Of a stretch of DNA of 64,000 bases, positions 36,810 to 42,886 are shown one piece after another. The stretch comes from Blautia faecicola (GTDB lineage: Bacteria > Bacillota > Clostridia > Lachnospirales > Lachnospiraceae). The notes under the pieces were generated by a model. That model had not been told where the DNA came from, ran no database searches, and saw only the letters and a program-made list of their open reading frames with translations. The position numbers and the translations under genes were made by a program. The stretch covers positions 1,135,501 to 1,199,500 of the forward strand of contig NZ_SDKC01000001.1 in assembly GCF_004123145.1 (NCBI RefSeq), given 5' to 3'. Each line of letters begins with the position of its first letter. The first letter of the stretch is position 1.

Positions 36810-37538
36810 ATGGAAAAAGCATATTTGTACCAGAGGCTACCGTTTTTAAAAGATGTAAAAAAAGACAGAAGGGAGCAGTTTGAACGGTATTTTCAGACTG
36901 CTCCTTTGTGGCTTCTGGATGCGTTCACGGTGGAGACACTGGAAAAAGGAGTGACGTTTGTCCGGGAAAATGATCCGGCGGATACGATCTATCTGGTGGC
37001 ACAGGGGATCGTGGTAGCCACAGACTATCGGGTGTTCGGAGTGGCGTATGATTACATGCAGTTTAAAAATGTGTATGCTTTTGGCGGAATGGAATTTCTG
37101 ATGGATCTGGAGGAGTATAAGACGTCGCTGCGGACGGTTACGCGGTGCACGATCGTAAAGATTCCAAGGGCAGTGTTTGAAAAATGGATGTATGCGGATA
37201 TTCATGCCCTCAAATATGAGGCAAAGCTGGTTGGTGAATATCTGTTAGAGCAGGCGCGAAATGAGCGGAGCCTTCTGCTGATGCAGGGAGCGGACCGGCT
37301 GGCGCTGCTGTTTGTGGATTATTTTGAGCAGTACGGACAGGGCGGTGTGTTGTGGGTCAGAGAAGGGCAGAAAAGTCTGGCTGACAAGACAGGCTTTTGT
37401 CTGAAAAGCGTCAACCGGGCGGTGAAAAAACTTTCTGAACAGGGATTGATCAAAAAACAGGGGAACCAGATCAAAATCAATCAGGAACAGTATGAGAGAA
37501 TGAAAGCACAGATTGCGGAAAAGCTGGATATTGACTGA
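36810..37538 (+). CDS. Crp/Fnr-family regulator
   Basis: A 242-residue protein. The N-terminal cyclic-nucleotide-type beta-roll covers about residues 25-130 (FVRENDPADTIYLVAQGIVV, FGGMEFLMD), with a long dimer helix next and a C-terminal winged helix (QKSLADKTGFCLKSVNRAVKKLSEQGLIKKQG). No Cys cluster of the FNR type is visible, so it is unlikely to bind Fe-S. It is the last gene of the nucleoside operon and the obvious candidate to bind the palindrome at 28632, probably as an activator responding to a nucleoside-derived metabolite. Confidence 0.9.
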   Translation: MEKAYLYQRLPFLKDVKKDRREQFERYFQTAPLWLLDAFTVETLEKGVTFVRENDPADTIYLVAQGIVVATDYRVFGVAYDYMQFKNVYAFGGMEFLMDLEEYKTSLRTVTRCTIVKIPRAVFEKWMYADIHALKYEAKLVGEYLLEQARNERSLLLMQGADRLALLFVDYFEQYGQGGVLWVREGQKSLADKTGFCLKSVNRAVKKLSEQGLIKKQGNQIKINQEQYERMKAQIAEKLDID

Positions 37539-37546
37539 AGCAATAA

Positions 37547-37646
37547 AAAAGCTGCCGCACAGGGCGACAGCTTATAAAGGGGAGGATAAGTATTTCATCT
37601 CTTCTTTCGTTATTCCAGGCCGGAGGGGGGATCCGGCGCAGTTTTT
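37547..37646 (+). terminator. Terminator region after the nucleoside operon
   Basis: Two hairpins. The first, AAGCTGCCGC/GGCGACAGCTT (about 37549-37575), has its T tract only when read on the minus strand. The second, GCCGGA-GGGGGGA-TCCGGC (37619-37637), is followed by GCAGTTTTTCTTT and works as a plus-strand terminator. The rest of the region to the next promoter shows no gene. Confidence 0.6.
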
Positions 37647-37775
37647 CTTTCGGGCCAATGAAAAGCGTCACGCCTTTGTGTCATCTCCCCACCGGCTATT
37701 TATAGTATGACCGGAAAATGAGAAGATATTCAGAAAGAAACACAAAAGTTTCAGATTTTTTCAGAATAAATTTTC

Positions 37776-37804
37776 TTGTTTCCGGCAGCGAAAAGAATTA
37801 TAAT
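37776..37804 (+). promoter_or_regulatory. Promoter of the PLC-like gene
   Basis: TTGTTT, 17-base spacer, TATAAT (37799-37804). The leader of about 120 bases contains a GCAGGTT/AACCTGC hairpin (about 37830-37853). Confidence 0.65.
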
Positions 37805-37932
37805 AATTTGTGTGAATGGAATTGCACAGCAGGTTTACAGGAATTTAACCTGCAATTCATAACTTTTGAACAACGATAGGGGATAATAGAAAACGGGAGT
37901 ATTTCCCGAACTGAAAAAAGGGGACGATAGAT

Positions 37933-38730
37933 ATGCCGACAACATATACGCATGACAAGTTTGGAAAAGATGTATACAAGAAATTACCGGAACATATCAA
38001 AGCGGTGATCCGAAAGGGAAAGGGACTGTACCGGATCGGTCAGCACGGACCGGATATTTTCTTTTATTACAAACCGGTTCGCCTGCCGCAGAGCCGGATC
38101 AATAAGATCGGACCGCGGATGCACAAAGAACCGGCGTTTGGATTCTTCCAGCAAGGAATCCGGGAGTTTGAGATCAGCCCGTCACCGCAGCTGGCATCGT
38201 ATCTGTTTGGATTTGCCTGCCATTTTATGCTGGACAGCACCTGCCACGGATATGTGGGAAGGTTTGAGAAGCAGACGGGGATCTCTCACGCGGAGATCGA
38301 GACAGAACTTGACCGGTATCTGATGCTGGAGACGGGAAAGGAGCCGAGGGTGTATCTTCCGGCGAGTGTCCTGGATGATTCGGAGGAAAACTGCAGGGTG
38401 ATCGCGCGGATGTTCCCATCGGTGACACCGAAGCAGATTCACCGGGCGCTGGAGGGACAGAAGATGTATGATAAGCTTCTGACCTGCAGGAATCCGATCA
38501 AGGAAAAGATCGTGCTTGGCGGCATGCATGTACTGGGATGTTATGATATCCTGGAAGGTCAGGTGATGCGGGAAAAGGCAAATCCTTCATGCAGGGAGTC
38601 AACAACACGGCTGATGGAGCTTTATCAGAAGGCACTGGATGAGACACCGGCGATTCTAGAGAATCTGTATCAGTGTCTGTATGGAACGGGAACGACGCTT
38701 TCGAGTCGTTTTTTGAGAGATTATCATTAA
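37933..38730 (+). CDS. Zinc-dependent phospholipase C-like protein
   Basis: A 265-residue protein of the Zn-dependent PLC-like family (PF00882 type). Metal-ligand candidates are spread as expected: THDKFG at the N-terminus, GQHGPDIFFY at about residue 36, and ACHFMLDSTCHGYV at about residue 95. It has no signal peptide, unlike secreted bacterial toxins of this superfamily, so an intracellular hydrolase role is more likely. GGGGACGATAG precedes ATG 37933. It has its own promoter and is followed after 32 bases by mgsA. Confidence 0.8.
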   Translation: MPTTYTHDKFGKDVYKKLPEHIKAVIRKGKGLYRIGQHGPDIFFYYKPVRLPQSRINKIGPRMHKEPAFGFFQQGIREFEISPSPQLASYLFGFACHFMLDSTCHGYVGRFEKQTGISHAEIETELDRYLMLETGKEPRVYLPASVLDDSEENCRVIARMFPSVTPKQIHRALEGQKMYDKLLTCRNPIKEKIVLGGMHVLGCYDILEGQVMREKANPSCRESTTRLMELYQKALDETPAILENLYQCLYGTGTTLSSRFLRDYH

Positions 38731-38762
38731 GGAAATCTATAAAGAATGAAGGAGGAATGTTT

Positions 38763-39242
38763 ATGACAAATGAGAAGTTTATCGGTTTTACGATGGAGAA
38801 GACGAAGCACATTGCGCTGGTTGCTCATGACGGTAAGAAGAAAGAGCTGGTGGAGTGGTGTGACCGGAACAAGGATGTACTGAAGAATCATTTTCTGTGT
38901 GGCACGGGTACTACGGCGAAGCTGATCGCGGAGAAGACGGGTCTTCCGGTGAAGGGGTACTGCAGTGGTCCTCTTGGTGGAGATCAGCAGATCGGTTCCC
39001 GGATCGTTGAGGGCGGTATCGATTTTCTGGTGTTTTTATGGGATCCGTTAGAGGCACAGCCACACGACCCGGATGTGCGGGCGCTGCTTCGTATCGCGGT
39101 GGTTTATGATATTCCGGTTGCGAATAATCTGGCTACGGCGGATTTTCTGCTGACGTCGAAGTTTATGGAGGAGACTTATGAGAGACGAGTGGAGAATTTT
39201 AATGTTACGATTCAGGAGAGGGTGAAGGCTTTCCAGAAGTAA
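38763..39242 (+). CDS. mgsA: Methylglyoxal synthase
   Basis: Converts dihydroxyacetone phosphate to methylglyoxal, a bypass that releases phosphate when sugar phosphates pile up. About 159 residues, with the family segments IALVAHDGKKKELVEWC, CGTGTTAKLI (phosphate binding), SGPLGGDQQIG with the catalytic Asp region, and FLWDPLEAQPHDPDVRALLRIA. ATG 38763 follows GGAGGA; an earlier in-frame ATG lies inside the preceding gene. A long-hairpin element follows the stop. Confidence 0.96.
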   Translation: MTNEKFIGFTMEKTKHIALVAHDGKKKELVEWCDRNKDVLKNHFLCGTGTTAKLIAEKTGLPVKGYCSGPLGGDQQIGSRIVEGGIDFLVFLWDPLEAQPHDPDVRALLRIAVVYDIPVANNLATADFLLTSKFMEETYERRVENFNVTIQERVKAFQK

Positions 39243-39286
39243 GGAGTGTTACTCGGATTTGTTGGATGCTCGGATTATCGGCTATT

Positions 39287-39483
39287 CGGACGAAAGGGAG
39301 CGCAGGCAGGACGGGGACGGACAACCGCTGGTAACGCAAAGCTGAGCTAAGCATTAACTACGACTATGTTCACGAGGGTCGGCTGACCCTCGCGAAAGTC
39401 TTCGTAAATGCTGGATCTCATCTTTGCTAAAAGCACCAGCATAAGGTTGTCCGTCCCCGTCTTGCCTGCGCTCCCTTTCTGGG
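39287..39483 (-). repeat. Long-hairpin element, copy 3 (core in opposite orientation)
   Basis: Basal arms GAAAGGGAGCGCAGGCAGG... and ...CCTGCGCTCCCTTTC enclose the same collar and middle stem as copy 2, read on the minus strand. The apical hairpin is that of copy 1 (74 of 76 positions identical). The two differences, C to A and G to T, fall on opposite sides of the stem and form a compensatory pair. CGGACG, the complement of the CGTCCG seen in the other copies, borders the left side, and CTGGG the right. Although the core is inverted, the left arm on the plus strand is still purine-rich. Confidence 0.85.
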
Positions 39484-39614
39484 TAGTGGTGGGGGGAGGA
39501 AGAGTAAGGCAAGGGGAAGTGGCTGGAAAGTTCTTTTGGATAAGTGAGAAAAGTGTACTTGAATGATAAAAGATTCTGAAAATTTAAAAGAATAAAATAA
39601 ATTATAAAAAACTA
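39484..39614. other. Intergenic stretch before the repeat RNA promoter
   Basis: No gene seen. It is G-rich for the first 50 bases, then A/T-rich up to the TTGACA promoter at 39615. Confidence 0.4.
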
Positions 39615-39643
39615 TTGACAAAATAAGGAAGAAGAGTTACTAT
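39615..39643 (+). promoter_or_regulatory. Strong promoter of the repeat-containing RNA
   Basis: TTGACA (39615-39620), a 17-base spacer and TACTAT (39638-39643). No coding sequence follows before the terminator at 39967, so it should drive a non-coding transcript starting near 39650. Confidence 0.8.
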
Positions 39644-39649
39644 ATACTC

Positions 39650-40009
39650 AACAAAAGAAAAGAACGAAACACAATAATAAAGGAACTTGAAAGAGAGGTA
39701 CAGACCACCAGAAACTTAACGTAAAGTTCAAAGGCAGCATCCCTCCAGATGTAATTTTCAAGAAAGGAAGGTACGGACCACCGAAAACGTAAAGGTACAC
39801 CTAAAAAACAAATTTTAAGAAAGTCAGGTACAGTCCAATGAGAAAGTAAGGATTTACCCCATTTAAAAATTTAAAAAAGCAGGAGGTACAGACCACCAGA
39901 AAGTTTATGATTTACCTTATAATTTAAGAAAGAGAGGTTATGCAATGATAGAGCCGGCAATGTAAGGTGAGTATCGAATCGTAAAGAAGATTTCGGTACT
40001 CACTTTTTT
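39650..40009 (+). ncRNA. Candidate small RNA with four to five internal repeats
   Basis: About 360 bases between a consensus promoter and an intrinsic terminator, with no credible reading frame. It contains imperfect tandem units beginning at 39697 (GGTACAGACCACCAGAAA), 39770 (GGTACGGACCACCGAAAA), 39827 (GGTACAGTCCAATGAGAAA), 39885 (identical to the first) and a degenerate one near 39937. Spacings are 73, 57, 58 and 52 bases. Each is preceded by a purine-rich, Shine-Dalgarno-like stretch and followed by A/T-rich sequence. The units resemble the ribosome binding region of the next gene (AAGGAAGGTACAGTAATCATG). A decoy, sponge or protein-titrating RNA is a reasonable guess. Confidence 0.6.
39967..40009 (+). 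terminator. Terminator of the repeat-containing RNA
   Basis: GTGAGTATCGAATC pairs with GATTTCGGTACTCAC and runs into TTTTTT (40004-40009). Confidence 0.9.
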
Positions 40010-40044
40010 GTGTGGTCTGGAGCATGAGAAAACGTGATTTGTGC

Positions 40045-40073
40045 TTGAAAATCTGCGGTATTTCGTTTATACT
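40045..40073 (+). promoter_or_regulatory. Promoter of the SEC-C gene
   Basis: TTGAAA (40045-40050), 17-base spacer, TATACT (40068-40073). The predicted leader is about 100 bases and ends in AAGGAAGGTACAGTAATC before ATG 40182. Confidence 0.75.
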
Positions 40074-40181
40074 AAAGAGAGTCACACGGAAGTGTCTGGA
40101 CTACTGAAAGAAAATTATATGAGCAGTAGCAGATCCGTGGAGTATAATTTACCAATTGAATTGAAGGAAGGTACAGTAATC

Positions 40182-40682
40182 ATGGGATTATTAAAACAGT
40201 GGAGAGATGTTGCATACTCTCAGCAGGCAGATAAAGCGAAACTGCAGAAATTCTGGGCAGAATATTTTGTAATTGAAAAAGGGATCTACGAACAGCTGCT
40301 TTCCAATCCGGATGAAGTAGTACGTGGAACTGTTAAGGAACTGGCTGATAAATATAAAGTCAATGTTATGACAATGACAGGTTTCTTGGATGGTATTAAT
40401 GACAGTTTAAAGGTTCAGAACCCGATCGAAGAGATGGAAGAAGATACCGAAGTCAATCTGGGATTTGATAAAGAGCTGCTTTACAAGAACATGGTAGACG
40501 CAAAAGCAGACTGGCTGTATGAGCTGCCGATGTGGGATGAGATCTTCACACCGGAGAAGAAGAAAACTCTGTACATGGAACAGAAGAAATCCGGCACGAT
40601 CATCAAAGGTGCAAAAGTTGGAAGAAACGATCCGTGTCCATGTGGAAGCGGAAAGAAATACAAATTCTGTTGCGGAAGATAA
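40182..40682 (+). CDS. SEC-C metal-binding domain protein
   Basis: A 166-residue, mostly helical acidic protein starting [18 protein letters not shown], with a C-terminal SEC-C motif ([15 protein letters not shown]). SEC-C motifs bind zinc and occur at the end of SecA and in many small proteins of unknown role. I place the start at ATG 40182, with GGAAGG 9-14 bases upstream. A longer in-frame extension from 40041 would run across the promoter and lacks a binding site. Its ribosome binding region resembles the repeats of the RNA encoded just upstream, which suggests shared control. Confidence 0.85.
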   Translation: MGLLKQWRDVAYSQQADKAKLQKFWAEYFVIEKGIYEQLLSNPDEVVRGTVKELADKYKVNVMTMTGFLDGINDSLKVQNPIEEMEEDTEVNLGFDKELLYKNMVDAKADWLYELPMWDEIFTPEKKKTLYMEQKKSGTIIKGAKVGRNDPCPCGSGKKYKFCCGR

Positions 40683-40692
40683 GGAAAATGCA

Positions 40693-40728
40693 AAAGAGCG
40701 GGGAGCAGAGAAACTACCCGCTCTTTTT
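40693..40728 (+). terminator. Terminator after the SEC-C gene
   Basis: AAAGAGCGGG (40693-40702) pairs with CCCGCTCTTT (40717-40726), followed by further T. Confidence 0.9.
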
Positions 40729-40731
40729 CGT

Positions 40732-40938
40732 GTGCGCCTTGCGGCGCACGTTTCTAATGGGTGAAAGTCTTGAACCAAATCTTTTCGAATAAAATAATAG
40801 CCAAGTTAGGATATACCTCCATGTTTGACTATTATCTAGTAGTTTATGTAAACTAAAGAACCGCCTTGGTACGGAACCGTATGCCAGGTGGTGTGGTAGG
40901 ATGTAAATAAAATAATTATTTACATCCTACCCGATTAT
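40732..40938 (+). mobile_element. Degenerate ORF-less group II intron remnant
   Basis: The 3' part fits group II domains V and VI. A 33-base hairpin (40860-40892) starts ACCGCC, ends GGTGGT and has a two-base bulge opposite the distal stem. It is followed by GTGTG and a perfect 16-bp stem (40895-40910 with 40916-40931) ending CCTACCCGAT. The 5' side begins GTGCGCC, like the conserved group II start. Domains II-IV and any reverse transcriptase are missing, leaving about 207 bases. It lies just after a terminator, a common group II insertion site. Splicing is doubtful because domain I is largely absent. Confidence 0.55.
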
Positions 40939-41020
40939 AGGTGAAAGTTCGTATTTATACGAAAAAACTGGCAGTTACCGTGAGAACGGTGGCTGTGTAT
41001 AAGAAAGATAGGAGGAACGT
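40939..41020. other. Intergenic stretch before the YdcF-like gene
   Basis: Contains small hairpins TTCGTAT/ATACGAA and ACCGT/ACGGT and a second GGTGAAAGT motif like that near 40760. It may be further intron-derived sequence or the intron's 3' exon. It ends with AGGAGG before ATG 41021. Confidence 0.4.
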
Positions 41021-41770
41021 ATGGGAGTTATTACGATCCTGTTGGGAATGATATTTATTTTGTATTACATAGCAGGTGTCCGATACGCCGGTTACCGGGT
41101 GTCCGGGTTGTGGATCTGGCTGGTGGCGGGGCTGTTGCTGGCTGCCTGGGGCGGATGTCGGATCGGATGTAAGATTGCCGGTATTCCGTTTTTTGTGCCG
41201 GGAGCCGTAGTTGTTATCCTGAGAGTCTGTATCCTGGCTGGTCTTGGAATGTTTTTTTATCTGGAATATCAGATCGGAACCGGGATGAAGGCGCAGGGTG
41301 TGGAAAATCTCGATTATATCATCGTGCTGGGATGCCAGGTGAAGGGAACGAAGCCGAGCAGAGCATTAAAAGACCGGCTGGATACCGCAAAAGAGTATCT
41401 GCGTGCGAATCCGGAGACGATTGCGATTTTGTCCGGAGGACAGGGAAAACTGGAAGAAATCTCGGAGGCGGAGTGCATGTGCCGGTATCTGGTAAATGCA
41501 GGAATCAGCAAAGAGAGGTTATTGATGGAAGCGAAATCCACAACGACCAGACAGAATCTCCGGTTCAGCCGAAAATATATGGATTATCAGCATGATGAGG
41601 TGGGTATTATCACCAACAATTTCCATGTATACCGGGGTGTCCTGCTGGCAAAAAGGTATGGATATCAGAGAGTCTGTGGTATCGCAGCACCGTGTAAGAG
41701 TGTCCTGCTGTATCACTATCGGGTGCGGGAAGCATTTGCATTGGCAAGGGAAATGTTGCATAAAAGATAA
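41021..41770 (+). CDS. YdcF-like (DUF218) membrane protein
   Basis: A 249-residue protein with three to four N-terminal membrane helices (residues about 3-85) and a C-terminal DUF218/YdcF domain. The domain starts LDYIIVLGCQVKGTKPSRALKDRLDTA and includes AILSGGQGKLEEISEAECM and EAKSTTTRQNLRFSRKYM, then GIITNNFHVYRGVLLAKRYG. This family includes the vancomycin-related SanA/ElyC proteins implicated in envelope carrier-lipid metabolism, but its activity is unknown. AGGAGGAACGT precedes ATG 41021. Confidence 0.9.
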   Translation: MGVITILLGMIFILYYIAGVRYAGYRVSGLWIWLVAGLLLAAWGGCRIGCKIAGIPFFVPGAVVVILRVCILAGLGMFFYLEYQIGTGMKAQGVENLDYIIVLGCQVKGTKPSRALKDRLDTAKEYLRANPETIAILSGGQGKLEEISEAECMCRYLVNAGISKERLLMEAKSTTTRQNLRFSRKYMDYQHDEVGIITNNFHVYRGVLLAKRYGYQRVCGIAAPCKSVLLYHYRVREAFALAREMLHKR

Positions 41771-41822
41771 ACATATATTTTGTGCAAAATAAAAAAATAA
41801 AAAAGAATATATATAAAATATA

Positions 41823-41851
41823 TTGACGCACAAACGAAAATGCGATAGAAT
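41823..41851 (+). promoter_or_regulatory. Promoter of the T-box/TRAP operon
   Basis: TTGACG (41823-41828), 17-base spacer, TAGAAT (41846-41851); transcription predicted from about 41858. Confidence 0.75.
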
Positions 41852-41869
41852 CACTTTAACGTGGTAATA

Positions 41870-42132
41870 TAAGAAAGAAATTCAGTGAAGAGAAGAAGTA
41901 GAAACAGTGTAAGCGTTTTCAGAGAGCTGCCGGTGGTGAGAGACAGTAACCTTCCTGCTTTGAAGATCATCTCTGAGAAGGAAAGTCGAAAGAAGGATCG
42001 AATAGGCTTTCACGGGCGTTTCCCGTTACAGAAACCGCGTATGCTGGTGCGTTGTATTCGTGCTTGTTTCAAGGAGGAAACAGGGTGGTTGCGGAATATT
42101 TTTATCCGTCCCGAGTTCGGGGCGGATTTTTT
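41870..42132 (+). promoter_or_regulatory. T-box riboswitch leader, probable isoleucine specifier
   Basis: The T-box elements occur in order. An AGTAGAA S-turn strand and AGAGAG...GGTGGTGAGAG belong to stem I. The specifier loop reads GAAG-ATC-ATCTCTGAG, with ATC at 41966-41968 (Ile). The T-box sequence AGGGTGGTTGCGG (42082-42094) has a TGGT bulge for the tRNA acceptor end. An intrinsic terminator follows (42104-42127, ATCCG...CGGAT plus seven T). Uncharged tRNA would favour the antiterminator (T-box paired with CCGTCCC) and turn on the TRAP genes. Alignment of the specifier is by eye; GAT is the main alternative. Confidence 0.85.
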
Positions 42133-42175
42133 TACTTTACAGGAAATTGCTTCCCTGTAAAGTAAAAAAATCCGC
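42122..42175. repeat. Perfect 22-bp inverted repeat overlapping the T-box terminator
   Basis: The arm 42122-42143 is exactly complementary to 42154-42175, with a 10-base loop. The left arm includes the 3' strand of the terminator stem (GCGGA) and its T tract. This third structure is incompatible with the full terminator. Confidence 0.85.
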
Positions 42176-42227
42176 GAGGATGCGCACTGCGGCGTATAAG
42201 GTAGATGCCGCAAGCGACCGCCGCAAT

Positions 42228-42276
42228 AATCAAAATTGATCTACTGGATCAATTATTGATATGCAATGCAACGAGA
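42228..42276 (+). repeat. 49-bp segment shared with the 5' end of trmO
   Basis: It matches 19498-19546 at 43 of 49 positions and is non-coding here. It contains ATTGATC/GATCAAT dyad symmetry and is followed at once by an inverted repeat ACGAGAAAAAT/ATTTTTCTCGT (42271-42303). It lies in the long stretch between the T-box terminator and dctQ. Confidence 0.8.
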
Positions 42277-42379
42277 AAAATTCGCGAAGCGTATTTTTCT
42301 CGTTATGCAAAAAATCACCTGAAAGAAAAAAGAAACCGGACACGATACGGCTAGTCAAAAAAACAAGGGAGGATGCGTA

Positions 42380-42886
42380 ATGAAAACGTACAAAAAAATC
42401 ATGAACGGCGTAGCTATGGTGGAAAAGCTGATTCTTGTCCTGGCTACGATCCTGATTGTGGTGCTTACTGTGGGCAATGTATTATCCCGTAAGCTCCTTC
42501 ACCAGTCCTGGTCATTTACCGAAGAACTTGTCGTTGCGGTATTTGTACTGATCACGCTGATGGCTGCTGCTTTGGCCGCACGTGACGGGGAGCTGGTTAA
42601 TCTGTCACTGGTTCCGGACAGACTGTCCGCGAAAGGACAGAAGGTACTGATGGTGATCAACACAGTTCTGAGTGTTGCATTTACTGTAGTGCTGTTTAAA
42701 TATGGTCTGGACAAGGTTATCACTCAGTTAGAGAACGGAAAGAGAACGTTCGTACTGAACTGGCCGGAATGGATCTTCTGGTCTTTCGTGCCGATCGGAG
42801 CAGCCTGCATGGCACTTCATATGATTGAATATTTTGTTGACTATTGTGTAAAGAGCAAAAAAGATAAGGAGGGACAGGAAAAATGA
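42380..42886 (+). CDS. dctQ: TRAP transporter small membrane subunit
   Basis: A 168-residue protein with four predicted helices (about residues 14-35, 48-68, 88-110 and 130-150) and the DctQ pattern LTVGNVLSRKLLHQSWSFTEELVV. DctQ supports the large permease of Na+-coupled TRAP transporters. ATG 42380 follows AGGGAGGATG. The stop overlaps the start of the next gene (ATGA), so the two are translationally coupled under the T-box leader. Confidence 0.92.
   Translation: MKTYKKIMNGVAMVEKLILVLATILIVVLTVGNVLSRKLLHQSWSFTEELVVAVFVLITLMAAALAARDGELVNLSLVPDRLSAKGQKVLMVINTVLSVAFTVVLFKYGLDKVITQLENGKRTFVLNWPEWIFWSFVPIGAACMALHMIEYFVDYCVKSKKDKEGQEK

Noticed and set aside
39695-39905. CRISPR array
   Set aside because: Repeats are short and imperfect, spacers vary and are A/T-rich, no cas genes are near, and a promoter and terminator bound the unit.
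41885-42160. Open frame of 91 codons in the TRAP operon leader
   Set aside because: It overlaps the T-box stem I, antiterminator and terminator, which explain the sequence better; no ribosome binding site.
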